The notes: a model not told the origin generated them from the sequence alone. Positions 10,601 through 19,912 are shown, counted from the stretch's first letter. The stretch: 64,000 nucleotides of DNA from Nocardia acidivorans NBRC 108247 (GCF_001625085.1 NZ_BDAW01000007.1:28878-92877); one strand, 5' to 3'. Program-made: numbers and translations.

Positions 10601-10606
10601 TATAGT
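10601..10606 (+). promoter_or_regulatory. Putative -10 element (TTATAGT context) of the kinase cluster
   Basis: TATAGT preceded by T, the best -10 match in the 234-bp intergenic region between the secreted protein and the first kinase. It would give a leader of about 60 bases before the GTG start at 10674. No convincing -35 hexamer is visible. I see nothing else in this gap. Confidence 0.45.
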
Positions 10607-10673
10607 CCGTCCGGAGTCCTTGCCGCACAACCGGTTCGAGGCAGGGATGGGGTTGGCTGCGGGAGGGGACCCG

Positions 10674-12185
10674 GTGGATATCGCTGCGGGTACCGCATTC
10701 GCGGGTTATCGGATCGAACGGGTGCTGGGCTCGGGCGGTATGGGGACCGTCTATCTCGTGCAGCACCCTCGACTACCCCGCTACGACGCGCTCAAGGTGC
10801 TGGCGGCGGAGCGGTCGGGTGGAGCGCTGTTCCGGTCGAGTTTTCTGCGCGAGGGGGAGATCGCGGCGCGGGTGCGGCATCCGAATCTGGTTGCGGTGCA
10901 TGATCGGGGCGAGTACGGCGGGCGACTGTGGATCGCCATGCAGTATGTGGCGGGGGTGAATCTGGCCGAGGTCATCCGGCGTGGTCCGCTATCGCCCGAA
11001 CGCATTGTGCATGTGCTCACCGAGGCCGCGCGGGGGCTAGATGAACTGCATCGCGCCGGACTGCTGCATCGGGATGTGAAGCCCGCCAATATCCTGATCG
11101 ACGAGCAGCCCGGCCGGCCGGACCGGGTGCTGGTCACCGACTTCGGAATCGCGAGTGCGGCAGAGGAATCGGCGGTGATCGCGGCGGGCGGATTCACCGG
11201 CACGCTGGCGTACGCGGCGCCGGAGCAGCTCGATGACGAGCCATTCGATCATCGCGTCGACGTGTATGCCCTGGGCTGCACGCTCTTTCAGATGCTGACC
11301 GGATCGCTGCCGTTTCCCCGCGATACCCCTGGCTCACTCATCTACGCGCATATGCACGAGGATCCGCCACCACCCTCGTCGCTGAATCCCTCCCTGCCGA
11401 AGGGATTCGACCGCGTGATCGCCAAGGCGATGGCGAAGGAGCGGGAGGACAGATACTCGAACTGCGGTGAGCTCGCCGCCGCGGCGGCGACCGCACTCGC
11501 GGGCGCGATGGATGAGCCGACCGCGCCGAAGTCCGGCATCACTCCGCGCCTGCACGGCCCGGGGGTCAGGCGTCGCGTCAAAGTACTGGCGGCCCTGGCC
11601 ATCTCGGTTGTCGCGGTGGGTGCGGGCGTCGCGGCGGTGCGGACCCTGTCGGGCGATTCCGCACCTGGCGTGCCGGTGTCGAACCGCCCGGTCACCGGCA
11701 CCATCGATCCCGCCTATTGGTCGGGTTACGCCTATATGGCGCAGACGTTCCCGGAATTGCTGCCGCCGACGCCGTACGGCAGCGGCTACCAGGAACTGAC
11801 CGGGTGCATCCCGATCATCGGTGGCGATGACAAATCCTGGACCACCCCGGTCGCGGAGGGGCAGCTGTACTGCCTCGGCAATTCGGACCCGGTCTACTCG
11901 GTCTTCGTCAGCTGTAATGCCGATCGGTCGCCCATCTCACCGGACTTCGGCATCGCACGCGCCGAGGGTGACGAGCGCTGGAGTCGTGCTTCGGGTTCGG
12001 GTCATCTGTTCTGGGGCACCGGTCGGCTGCGCGGTTCCAACACCATTCTCGACGATCAGAGCGTCGGGGTGCTGGATGTGTACTTCGATGAGCCCAGCCG
12101 CAATTTCTGTCGGCTCGCTGTATATGGGAATACCGCCAGCGGCGCTGAACTCCGTGCGGGCTGGTGGCCGAATGCGCCTATCTGA
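10674..12185 (+). CDS. Membrane Ser/Thr protein kinase with four-cysteine ectodomain (copy 1)
   Basis: A 503-residue eukaryotic-type kinase. The kinase domain (about residues 10-270) has the glycine loop GSGGMGTVY, the ATP lysine in ALKVL, the catalytic loop HRDVKPANIL (about 132) and DFG (about 156), followed by an activation segment with Thr in GFTGTLAYAAPEQ. A Thr/Pro-rich linker leads to one transmembrane helix (about 303-323). The extracellular domain of about 170 residues has four cysteines (GCIPI, YCLGN, SCNAD, FCRLA), enough for two disulfides. GTG 10674 is chosen because GGGAGGGG lies about 6 bases upstream. It overlaps the lipoprotein gene by 14 bases. The ectodomain matches the one in copy 2 (13429). 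Confidence 0.92.
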   Translation: MDIAAGTAFAGYRIERVLGSGGMGTVYLVQHPRLPRYDALKVLAAERSGGALFRSSFLREGEIAARVRHPNLVAVHDRGEYGGRLWIAMQYVAGVNLAEVIRRGPLSPERIVHVLTEAARGLDELHRAGLLHRDVKPANILIDEQPGRPDRVLVTDFGIASAAEESAVIAAGGFTGTLAYAAPEQLDDEPFDHRVDVYALGCTLFQMLTGSLPFPRDTPGSLIYAHMHEDPPPPSSLNPSLPKGFDRVIAKAMAKEREDRYSNCGELAAAAATALAGAMDEPTAPKSGITPRLHGPGVRRRVKVLAALAISVVAVGAGVAAVRTLSGDSAPGVPVSNRPVTGTIDPAYWSGYAYMAQTFPELLPPTPYGSGYQELTGCIPIIGGDDKSWTTPVAEGQLYCLGNSDPVYSVFVSCNADRSPISPDFGIARAEGDERWSRASGSGHLFWGTGRLRGSNTILDDQSVGVLDVYFDEPSRNFCRLAVYGNTASGAELRAGWWPNAPI

Positions 12186-13425
12186 CATAATGTTTCGTTC
12201 CGCGCGCCGGTATGTGATCGCGCTGTGCGCGGTGGCGATCGCGAGCGGCTGCACGATCGCGGGCACGCCGATCGGCCAGTACCCCGATCCGTCGTCGATG
12301 GATGTGGGCGCGTTCGCGATCCATCGCCTGGAGGAACCGCCGGGCAATGAGGAATACGGCCGGGTGGTCGAATCCACCCGAATGGTCGAGGCGCTGATCG
12401 ATCCCGTCGAAGCCGATCCGACCCTGGTGAATCCGCTGAGCCCCAATGGCGTTCATCTGCTGCCGACCCCGGCGAAAGCTACCCTGCTGCTGGCCGCACC
12501 CGTGCGCGCGGTGCTGCAACGCGAGGGGATGCTCGCGGGCGCGGCGGTCGGAGGCACCGAGACCCGGGCCGGCTCCAGTCCGGAGGTCGGGGCGGCACGG
12601 GTGCTGTCGCTCTTGCTGCTGCGCTTCCCGGATCCGGACGCGGCCCAGCGCGCGGCCCGGGACATCGACGCCGTCGACGCGGCGATGAGCTCGGACAATG
12701 CCGCCCTGCCGATCCCGGGATATCCTGCCGCGCACGCACATTGGCGTCCCGGCGTACCGACGGCGGCGGCCACGATGGCCGACGGCGTCTTCGTGATCAG
12801 TCTCTATGTCGGCGAGACCATCTCGGAACCGGCGGCACTGACCGATCTGGCGGGTAAGGGGTTCGCCGCGCAACTGCCCAGACTGCGGGATTTCGCGGTC
12901 ACCCCGCGTGACCAGCTGCCCCATCTGCCACTGGATCGCGAGGGAATGCTGGCGCGCATCGTGCCGGAGGCTCCCGGCCACTGGCCGTATCCGGTCGTGG
13001 TGGTCAACACCCCGCAGCGCGCGGCTAGCTGGTCCGAGGTGATCCGCGGCGAGGGCGTGGTGTACGGCCCGCGCGGCGCACGCCTGTGGAACAACCACGC
13101 GCAGACCGACTCCGGGATCGAGTTGCAGGCGGTGAACGGCCTGACCTCCCTCATGCGGTACTCGTCCGCCACCGCCGCGCGCGCCGCGTACGACCGGACG
13201 GTGCGCGATTATCTGACCTCGGGGCTGCGGGAGGTGCCCGGTCCGACCGGCCTGCCGGATATCTTCTGCGCGGAGGACAGTGCGCGCGGCGGGAAGAAAT
13301 GGCTGCTGCGATACGGCTGCCGACTGCTGTACGGGCGCTATCAGGCCATGCTGGTGGGCCCCGATATCGCCGCCATGCGGCAGCGTCTCACCGCCCAATA
13401 CGGCCTGCTCGTGACCGGCGACTGA
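12172..13425 (+). CDS. Lipoprotein between the two kinases (DUF7373-like, function unknown)
   Basis: A 417-residue exported lipoprotein. The N-terminus has a hydrophobic signal ending in the lipobox IASGC (Cys about 27). The mature chain has two related-looking halves: the first with PDPDAAQRAARDIDAV, the second with SATAARAAYDRTVRDYL, each resembling sensor-like alpha/beta repeats. It resembles the large family of Nocardia/Mycobacterium lipoproteins that I recall as DUF7373, but the family name is from memory. It overlaps the kinase stop by 14 bases and ends 3 bases before the next kinase, so the three genes form one operon. ATG 12190 is an alternative start. A role as ligand-binding partner of the kinases is inference from context. 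Confidence 0.8.
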   Translation: MRLSDIMFRSARRYVIALCAVAIASGCTIAGTPIGQYPDPSSMDVGAFAIHRLEEPPGNEEYGRVVESTRMVEALIDPVEADPTLVNPLSPNGVHLLPTPAKATLLLAAPVRAVLQREGMLAGAAVGGTETRAGSSPEVGAARVLSLLLLRFPDPDAAQRAARDIDAVDAAMSSDNAALPIPGYPAAHAHWRPGVPTAAATMADGVFVISLYVGETISEPAALTDLAGKGFAAQLPRLRDFAVTPRDQLPHLPLDREGMLARIVPEAPGHWPYPVVVVNTPQRAASWSEVIRGEGVVYGPRGARLWNNHAQTDSGIELQAVNGLTSLMRYSSATAARAAYDRTVRDYLTSGLREVPGPTGLPDIFCAEDSARGGKKWLLRYGCRLLYGRYQAMLVGPDIAAMRQRLTAQYGLLVTGD

Positions 13426-13428
13426 GCG

Positions 13429-14937
13429 ATGGCCGCACTACCGGTCCCGGGCGAGATCTTCGCCGGATACCGCATCGAGCGCGTACTCGGCAGGGGTGAA
13501 CGCGGCCGGGTGTACCTCGCCGCTCACCCCCGTCTGCCGCGCCGTGATGTGCTGAAGGTGCTGCCGCCCAGTGAGGATTTCGAGTTCACCGCCCGGTTCG
13601 CGCGTGAAGCGGAACTGGTCGCCGGGCTGGAGCATCCGAATATCGTGCGGGTGTACGACCGCGGTGTGGAACGCGGATGTCTGTGGCTCGCCATGGGATT
13701 CATCGACGGCGTCGACGCCGCCGAGCTGATCCGACGCAATCCCGAAGGCGTGCCGCCCGCGCAGGCGGTCCGTATCATCACCGAGGTGGCCCGCGGTCTC
13801 GATGCGGCCCATCACAACGGGCTGTTGCACCGGGATGTGAAACCCGCCAATATTCTGCTCGAAACCCGCTCCGGGGAAACGGATCTGGCGTACATCTCGG
13901 ATTTCGGGGTGGCCCGATCCATGGCCGAGAGCGAGGCGCTGACCGAAGCGGGCGCGGTGCTCGCGACCCTGGACTATGCCGCACCGGAGTTGCTGGCGGG
14001 CGAGACCGTCGACGAGCGCGTCGATGTGTACGCGCTCGGGTGCACCATATTCGAACTGCTCACCGGCACCGTGCCTTTCCCGGCATGCAGTCCGGCCGCG
14101 CAGATCCGGGCGCAGCTGAACGCGCCGCCACCGCGCGCCTCGGAACGTAATCCCCAGCTGCCCAGGGCGATCGACGCGGTCATCGCCCGTGCCCTGGCGA
14201 AAAGCCCACAGCGCCGCTATCCCTCCGCCGGTGCGCTGGCGCGGGCCGCTGCGACGGCACTGGATCCCGCGGCGCTGCGGCGGACCCGGCGGCGTGGACG
14301 ACTGCTCGCCGCCCTCGCTGCCGCCGCGGTCATCGCGGTGTTCGTCACCGGTGCGCTCGCGTGGCAGCGGGATTGGTTCGCGCATTCGCCGTCGGCACTG
14401 TCCACGACCCTGACGACCGGCAGCGCGACTCCGGTCGCCACGACGGACGGCACCAGGTCGTGGGGCTCCTACGAGTTTGTGGTGCGGGCCTTCGCCACAC
14501 TGCTGCCGCCCACCCCGCTCGCCAGCGGTTATCAGGCCCTGCGGTGCGTTCCGGTTAATGCCCATCGGGGTGATGTCAAGATCACCGCTCCGCTCGGGGA
14601 GGTCGCGAGTATGCGTTGCAATGGCAATGGCACTCCGCTGGTGTGGTTGTTCGTGGACTGCAATGTGGATCGCACGCCCAGGAGCCTCGACGTGGCGGGC
14701 GAGGAATCGATTCAGGGCGATCGGCTGTGGAGCCGAACCTCCGGGAGTGGGCGGCTGGTGTGGGGGACCGGTATCGCGGTCGAGACCGGCCGGGGTGAGG
14801 ATGCCGACGGCATGCCGACCGGCAAGTTGCACATCGCCTTCGACGATGCCGCGCGCAGCTTCTGCACCCTCGATGCCTGGGGCGGGGCCACCGGCCAGGA
14901 TCTGGTCGACACCTGGTGGCCGACGGCGCCGCTGTGA
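13429..14937 (+). CDS. Membrane Ser/Thr protein kinase with four-cysteine ectodomain (copy 2)
   Basis: A 502-residue paralogue of the kinase at 10674. The kinase domain has the glycine loop GRGERGRVY (charged residues in place of the usual GGMG, but the three glycines are kept), the Lys in VLKVL, HRDVKPANIL (about 134), DFG (about 158) and an APE segment (YAAPEL). The single membrane helix lies at about 291-312. The ectodomain aligns with copy 1 from LLPPTP through DR-P, WSR-SGSG-L-WGTG to the final WWP-AP, and keeps four cysteines. It starts at ATG 13429, directly after the lipoprotein stop. It converges on the MocR gene with a 7-base gap. Confidence 0.92.
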   Translation: MAALPVPGEIFAGYRIERVLGRGERGRVYLAAHPRLPRRDVLKVLPPSEDFEFTARFAREAELVAGLEHPNIVRVYDRGVERGCLWLAMGFIDGVDAAELIRRNPEGVPPAQAVRIITEVARGLDAAHHNGLLHRDVKPANILLETRSGETDLAYISDFGVARSMAESEALTEAGAVLATLDYAAPELLAGETVDERVDVYALGCTIFELLTGTVPFPACSPAAQIRAQLNAPPPRASERNPQLPRAIDAVIARALAKSPQRRYPSAGALARAAATALDPAALRRTRRRGRLLAALAAAAVIAVFVTGALAWQRDWFAHSPSALSTTLTTGSATPVATTDGTRSWGSYEFVVRAFATLLPPTPLASGYQALRCVPVNAHRGDVKITAPLGEVASMRCNGNGTPLVWLFVDCNVDRTPRSLDVAGEESIQGDRLWSRTSGSGRLVWGTGIAVETGRGEDADGMPTGKLHIAFDDAARSFCTLDAWGGATGQDLVDTWWPTAPL

Positions 14938-14944
14938 GGGGCCG

Positions 14945-16396
14945 CTATACCCGCCGGATGCGCCGATAGGTCGGTGCCGCAGCGGCGGCCAGGACCAAAT
15001 GGGCTGCGAGGGAGTCGATTTCGGTGCTGCGCGGGGTGGCGATGGTCAGGCGCAGGTGGTCGGTGTGCGGATGATCGGTGACTTCGAACGGACCGCCGGG
15101 GGCGGCTTTGATACCGGCCGCCGCCAGGGAGATCATGGCGGCGTTCTCATCGGCGACCGGGAGCCAGAGATTGATGCCGTCGCCGCGGGCCACGGGGATG
15201 TGCTGGCGGTGCAGGGCTTCGCGCAGCGCGTTGGCTCGGCCGCGGTAGGTGGTGCGGGCGGTGGCCACGGTGTGCCGGGCGGTGTCGTCGGTGAGCATAT
15301 GCAGCAGTACCCGTTGCAGCAGGCGGCTGGTCCAGCCCGGGCCGAGCATGCGGCGTTCGATGACCGGATCGAGGAAGCGGGCCGGGCCGCCGACGACCGC
15401 CAGACGCAGGTCGGCGCCATGCGATTTCGAGTACGAACGGATATGCACGGTGCGGTCGGGTAGGCGGCTGCCCAGCGAACGCGCCGGCGTGTGGGCGATG
15501 CCGTCGGAATGGTCGTCCTCGATGATCAGCAGGGCTGAATCGGCCAGGGCGTCGGTCAGTTCGCGCACCCTGGCGAGGGAAAGGGAAGCGCCGGTGGGGT
15601 TTTGGGCGCGGGGTTGGAGTAGGAGGGCGGTGGGGGAATGGCGGTGGAGGGCGGCGGTGAGGTCGGTGGGGAGGGGGCCGGATTCGTCCAGGGCCACGGG
15701 GATGGGGCGGGCGCCTATGCGGCAGAGCAGGTCGAGGAAGGGTGGGAAGCAGGGGTTTTCGACGAGGACGGCGTCGCCGAGGCGGATATGGGCGGCGAGG
15801 AGGCGGTCTACGGCGTCGAGGGCGCCGTCCAGGACGGTGAAGCGTTCGGCGCGCATGGGCCAGTCGGCTCGGACGGTGGCCTCGAGTTCGGGCAGGACCG
15901 GTTCGCCGAGGTAGGTGGCGGAGAGGTCGTCTATGGCGTTGTCGCCGCCGAGGGCGCGCAGGGCGGCGGTGAGGTCGGGCAGCAGAGCCGGATCGGGGAC
16001 GCCTCGGGAGAGGTCTATGCGGAAGTTGTTGTCGGACTGGGAATGCAGTCGCTGGTAGCGGCCGGCGGCGGTGATGGGGGGTGGTTGCGGGGGTGTGCCC
16101 ACGAAAGTTCCGGCGCGGCCGCGGGCGACGATGGCGCCGGCGGCGGCCAGGGCGCGCCAGGCCTGGTTGACCGTGGCGGGGGAGACCTTGAGGACGCGGG
16201 AGACCTCGCGGACGGTGGGCAGTCGGGTGCCGGGTGGGAGGGCGCCGGAGCGGATGCGGCGGCTGACGGCGGCGGCTATGCCCGCGGCGGTGCGGTCGTG
16301 GACCCCTGACAGGAAGTCGGCGGCGTCGGGACCGGCCGGGACCGCCGTGGCGCTGGGAGCGCTGTCGGGGACGACCGGGCCGAGTTCCGTTGTCAC
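14945..16396 (-). CDS. MocR-type (GntR HTH + aminotransferase domain) regulator, likely of the pyrimidine/hydantoin cluster
   Basis: A 483-residue fusion of a GntR winged helix and a fold-type-I aminotransferase domain. The HTH spans about residues 34-105 (GALPPGTRLPTVREVSRVLKVSP...). The large domain keeps the PLP-site features: NPTGASLS, a D-D aspartate pair in IIEDDHSD, and the Schiff-base lysine in SYSKSHGADLRL (about 323). MocR proteins sense PLP-linked or amino compounds. It diverges from the beta-ureidopropionase-like gene, 122 bases away, with two related palindromes between. That position strongly suggests it regulates the catabolic operon. Start ATG at 16396. Confidence 0.88.
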   Translation of the reverse strand: MTTELGPVVPDSAPSATAVPAGPDAADFLSGVHDRTAAGIAAAVSRRIRSGALPPGTRLPTVREVSRVLKVSPATVNQAWRALAAAGAIVARGRAGTFVGTPPQPPPITAAGRYQRLHSQSDNNFRIDLSRGVPDPALLPDLTAALRALGGDNAIDDLSATYLGEPVLPELEATVRADWPMRAERFTVLDGALDAVDRLLAAHIRLGDAVLVENPCFPPFLDLLCRIGARPIPVALDESGPLPTDLTAALHRHSPTALLLQPRAQNPTGASLSLARVRELTDALADSALLIIEDDHSDGIAHTPARSLGSRLPDRTVHIRSYSKSHGADLRLAVVGGPARFLDPVIERRMLGPGWTSRLLQRVLLHMLTDDTARHTVATARTTYRGRANALREALHRQHIPVARGDGINLWLPVADENAAMISLAAAGIKAAPGGPFEVTDHPHTDHLRLTIATPRSTEIDSLAAHLVLAAAAAPTYRRIRRV

Positions 16397-16455
16397 GCTT
16401 TCATTCTGCGATGGCGCATGCGTCGGGAACGGTGTCGTCCCCAGGATTTACGGTC

Positions 16456-16499
16456 ACGAAACTGTTTCCGTCAACTTGTAACACAACGAAATTCGTTTC
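16456..16499. promoter_or_regulatory. Two related palindromic elements in the MocR / catabolic-operon promoter region
   Basis: The 11-bp palindrome GAAAC-T-GTTTC (16458-16468) and the 13-bp palindrome AACGAA-A-TTCGTT (16485-16497) share the core ACGAAA...GTTTC and sit about 28 bp apart; a third, weaker repeat TTGT-AAC-ACAA (16476-16486) lies between them. The region lies 20-63 bases before the downstream ATG. MocR proteins typically bind repeated sites of this kind next to their own gene, so these are the best candidate operators. Confidence 0.6.
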
Positions 16500-16518
16500 A
16501 GGTGCAGTATCACAAAGT

Positions 16519-17355
16519 ATGGCAATCGTTCGAGCTGCGCTGGTCCAGACGAACTGGACCGGCGACAAAGAGTCCATGATCAAGGCGCATGAGGATTATG
16601 CGCGGCAGGCCGCCGCGGCCGGGGCGAAGGTGATCTGCTTTCAGGAGCTGTTCTACGGGCCGTATTTCTGCCAGGTCCAGGACGCCAAGTACTACGAATA
16701 CGCCGAATCCGTACCCGGACCCACCGTGGACCGGTTCGCCGCGCTGGCACGCGAACTGGGCATGGTGATGGTGCTGCCGGTATACGAGCAGGAGCAGTCC
16801 GGGCTGCTGTACAACACCGCCGCGGTGATCGACGCGGACGGCAGCTACCTCGGTAAGTACCGCAAACATCACATTCCGCAGGTCAAGGGTTTCTGGGAGA
16901 AGTTCTACTTCCGGCCCGGCAACTCCGGCTGGCCGGTGTTCGACACCGCAGTCGGCAAGGTCGGGGTCTATATCTGTTACGACCGGCATTTCCCGGAGGG
17001 CTGGCGCGCGCTGGGCCTGGCCGGCGCGGAGATCGTGTTCAATCCCTCCGCGACCTCGCGCGGCCTGTCGAGTTATCTGTGGAAGCTGGAACAGCCCGCC
17101 GCCGCGGTCGCCAACGAGTACTACATCGGCGCGATCAACCGGGTCGGCATCGAGGAACTCGGCGATGACGATTTCTACGGGACCAGCTACTTCGTCGACC
17201 CCGAGGGCAAATTCGTCGGTGCGGTCGCCTCGGACACCAGCCCGGAGCTGGTGGTGCGCGATCTCGATATGGATCTGATCAAGGTGGTGCGCGATCGCTG
17301 GGCCTTCTATCGCGACCGCCGCCCGGACGCCTACGGACCGCTGGTGAACCCCTGA
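16519..17355 (+). CDS. Nitrilase-superfamily amidohydrolase, beta-ureidopropionase / N-carbamoyl-type
   Basis: A 278-residue carbon-nitrogen hydrolase with the full Glu-Lys-Cys catalytic set: E in CFQELFYGP (about 43), K in GKYRKHHIP (about 115) and C in VYICYDRHFPEG (about 153). The HFPEG context and the neighbouring dihydropyrimidinase indicate hydrolysis of an N-carbamoyl-beta-amino acid (or N-carbamoyl amino acid) to amine, CO2 and ammonia. The ATG at 16519 gives the normal N-terminus (MAIVRAALVQ); the upstream open frame crosses the operator region and is not coding. It overlaps the next gene by one base (TGATG). Confidence 0.88.
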   Translation: MAIVRAALVQTNWTGDKESMIKAHEDYARQAAAAGAKVICFQELFYGPYFCQVQDAKYYEYAESVPGPTVDRFAALARELGMVMVLPVYEQEQSGLLYNTAAVIDADGSYLGKYRKHHIPQVKGFWEKFYFRPGNSGWPVFDTAVGKVGVYICYDRHFPEGWRALGLAGAEIVFNPSATSRGLSSYLWKLEQPAAAVANEYYIGAINRVGIEELGDDDFYGTSYFVDPEGKFVGAVASDTSPELVVRDLDMDLIKVVRDRWAFYRDRRPDAYGPLVNP

Positions 17356-18773
17356 TGCGCACCTTCATTCACGGCGGAACGGTGGTGTCGCCCACCGGAT
17401 CCCAATTGCTCGACGTGCTCATCGACGGGGAAACCATTGCGGCGGTGGTGCAACCGGGCAGTACCGCGCTCGGTGCGGATCTGGCCGCGGCCGCCGATAC
17501 GGTCATCGACGCCACCGGCAAGTATGTGATTCCCGGCGGCGTGGACGCGCACACCCATATGCAGATGCCGTTCGGCGGCACCGAAGCTTCGGACACCTTC
17601 GAGACCGGAACCCGGGCGGCGGCCTGGGGCGGCACCACCACGATCGTCGATTTCGCCATTCAGAAACCCGGTGAGCACGTACAGGATTCGCTCGCACAGT
17701 GGCATCAGAAGGCATCGGGCAAATGCGCGATCGACTACGGCTTCCATCAGATCATCGGTGACGTCAATGCCGAATCGCTCAAGGGCATGGCGGAATTGGT
17801 CTCCGAGGGTGTCACCAGCTTCAAGCTGTTCATGGCGTACCCGGGTGTCTTCTACTCCGACGACGGGCAGATCCTGCGCGCCATGCAGACCGCCGGTGAC
17901 CTGGGCGCGGTGCTGATGATGCACGCGGAGAACGGAATCGCCATCGACGTACTCGTCGAGCAGGCGGTCCAGCGCGGTGACACCGCACCGTATTTCCACG
18001 GCACGAGCAGACCCTGGCAGCTCGAGGAAGAGGCCACCCATCGCGCCATCATGCTGGCGAATGTCACGGGCGCACCGCTGTACGTCGTGCACGTGTCGGC
18101 GAAACAGGCCCTGGAACAGATCGCCACCGCACGCGGTCGGGGCCAGAACGTCTTCGGTGAGACCTGCCCGCAGTACCTGTACCTGTCTCTCGAAGAACAG
18201 TTGGGCGCACCGGGTTTCGAGGGCGCGAAATGGGTGTGCTCGACCCCGCTGCGCTCGCGCGAGGAGGGTCATCAGGACGAGCTGTGGCGGTACATCCGCA
18301 CCGGTGATGTCGCCAATGTCGCCACCGACCACTGCCCCTTCTGCATGAAGGGCCAAAAGGAGCTCGGGCTGGGCGATTTCAGCAAGATCCCCAATGGCAT
18401 CGGCGGCATCGAACATCGGATGGACCTGATGTTCCAGGGCGTCAAGGACGGCCGCATCTCCCTGGAGAAGTGGGTCGAGATCTGCTGCACCACCCCCGCG
18501 CGCATGTTCGGCATGTACCCGCGCAAAGGCATCATCGGCCCCGGCGCGGACGCGGACGTGGTCATCTACGACCCGAACGGGCACACCAGCATCGGGCTCG
18601 GCAAGACGCACCACATGAATATGGATTACTCCGCCTACGAGGGCTTCGAGATCGACGGGCACGTGGACACCGTGCTCTCGCGTGGCCGGGTGATCATCGA
18701 CGGTCGCGAGTACCGGGGCAGCACCGGGCACGGCCGATTCGTCAAACGCGCACTGTCACAGAACCTCATCTGA
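17355..18773 (+). CDS. hydA: Dihydropyrimidinase / hydantoinase
   Basis: A 472-residue cyclic amidohydrolase that opens dihydropyrimidine or hydantoin rings to N-carbamoyl acids. The dinuclear zinc ligands are all visible: DAHTHMQ (two His, about 64-68), the carboxylated Lys in TSFKLFMAYPG (about 156), MMHAEN, VVHVSA and ATDHCPF (Asp). The length and the HMNMDYSAYEG segment near the C-terminus agree with the D-hydantoinase/DHPase group rather than allantoinase. It is translationally coupled to the amidohydrolase upstream, and 19 bases separate it from the oxidoreductase that follows. Confidence 0.94.
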   Translation: MRTFIHGGTVVSPTGSQLLDVLIDGETIAAVVQPGSTALGADLAAAADTVIDATGKYVIPGGVDAHTHMQMPFGGTEASDTFETGTRAAAWGGTTTIVDFAIQKPGEHVQDSLAQWHQKASGKCAIDYGFHQIIGDVNAESLKGMAELVSEGVTSFKLFMAYPGVFYSDDGQILRAMQTAGDLGAVLMMHAENGIAIDVLVEQAVQRGDTAPYFHGTSRPWQLEEEATHRAIMLANVTGAPLYVVHVSAKQALEQIATARGRGQNVFGETCPQYLYLSLEEQLGAPGFEGAKWVCSTPLRSREEGHQDELWRYIRTGDVANVATDHCPFCMKGQKELGLGDFSKIPNGIGGIEHRMDLMFQGVKDGRISLEKWVEICCTTPARMFGMYPRKGIIGPGADADVVIYDPNGHTSIGLGKTHHMNMDYSAYEGFEIDGHVDTVLSRGRVIIDGREYRGSTGHGRFVKRALSQNLI

Positions 18774-18792
18774 TTCGAACGGAGAGTTCCGC

Positions 18793-19830
18793 ATGGATAT
18801 CGGTGTGGTCCTGCAATGCACGCCGCCCGCCTCGCGGGTCGTAGAACTGGCGAGAGTGGCTGAGACGCATGGCTTCTCACACGTGTGGACCTTCGACTCG
18901 CATCTGCTGTGGCAGGAGCCGTACGTTATCTACAGCCAAATCCTGGCCGTCACCCGCAAAGTCGTGGTCGGGCCCATGGTGACCAATCCGGCCACCCGGG
19001 ATTGGACGGTCACCGCCTCGACCTTCGCCACGCTCAACGAGATGTACGGCAATCGCACGATCTGCGGTATCGGACGCGGTGATTCGGCGGTGCGCACCCT
19101 CGGCGGGAAGCCCTCGAACCTGGCGACCCTGCGCGAATCCATCGGCGTCATCCGCGAACTCGGCAACGGTCGCGCGGCCACCATCGGCGACACCACGGTG
19201 CGATTGCCATGGGCGGGCGATTCCCGACTGCCGGTCTGGGTGGCCGGATATGGCCCGCGCGCACTGGATCTCACCGGTGAGGTGGCGGACGGCTTCATTC
19301 TCCAACTCGCCGATCCCGATATCACCGCCTGGACCATCGCCCGCGTGCGCACCGCCGCCGAACGCGCCGGGCGGGATCCCGGCGAGGTGACCATCTGCGT
19401 GGCGGCCCCCGCATACATCACCGACGGCAGCGAAGCGGGACTGAAACACGCCCGGGAACAATGCCGTTGGTTCGGCGGCATGGTCGGCAACCACGTCGCC
19501 GATATCGTCGCCAAATACGGTGCCGACAGCGAGGTTCCGGCCGCGCTCACCGAATACATCGCGGGTCGAGAAGGTTACGACTACAACGAACACGGCCGCG
19601 CCGGAAATACGCACGCGGAGTTCGTCCCCGACGCGATCGTGGACCGCTTCTGCGTACTCGGCACGGCCGATGAACATCTGGCCCGGCTGCGCGAGCTCGA
19701 AGCGCTCGGCGTGGACCAGTTCGCCGTCTACCTGCAACACGACGCCAAGACCTCGACGCTCGAGGCGTATGGCGAATCGGTCCTGCCGCGCCTGGCGCAT
19801 CCGGTCACCGCCACGGCGAGCGCAATATGA
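18793..19830 (+). CDS. LLM-class (luciferase-like) flavin/F420-dependent oxidoreductase of the pyrimidine/hydantoin cluster
   Basis: A 345-residue TIM-barrel oxidoreductase. Family signs are the N-terminal MDIGVVLQCTPPASRVVELARVAE, the strand LWQEPYVIYSQILAVTRKVVVGPMVTNP, the ICGIGRGDSAVRTLGGKP loop that contacts the cofactor phosphate, and LPVWVAGYGPRALDL. I recall the F420 subfamily TIGR03842 as lying beside dihydropyrimidinase genes in actinomycetes; this match is from memory. It could reduce the pyrimidine ring, or act as a flavin monooxygenase on a related heterocycle. No NAD(P)-dependent dihydropyrimidine dehydrogenase is present nearby. A GGAG ribosome site precedes the ATG. Confidence 0.85.
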   Translation: MDIGVVLQCTPPASRVVELARVAETHGFSHVWTFDSHLLWQEPYVIYSQILAVTRKVVVGPMVTNPATRDWTVTASTFATLNEMYGNRTICGIGRGDSAVRTLGGKPSNLATLRESIGVIRELGNGRAATIGDTTVRLPWAGDSRLPVWVAGYGPRALDLTGEVADGFILQLADPDITAWTIARVRTAAERAGRDPGEVTICVAAPAYITDGSEAGLKHAREQCRWFGGMVGNHVADIVAKYGADSEVPAALTEYIAGREGYDYNEHGRAGNTHAEFVPDAIVDRFCVLGTADEHLARLRELEALGVDQFAVYLQHDAKTSTLEAYGESVLPRLAHPVTATASAI

Positions 19831-19912
19831 AAACCGATGTGGCGGAACGAGATTCGCCGCCCGCGCGCATCCGGACGGCGCGTGGGCCGCTGTTCGAAAC
19901 GAGAGATCGACT

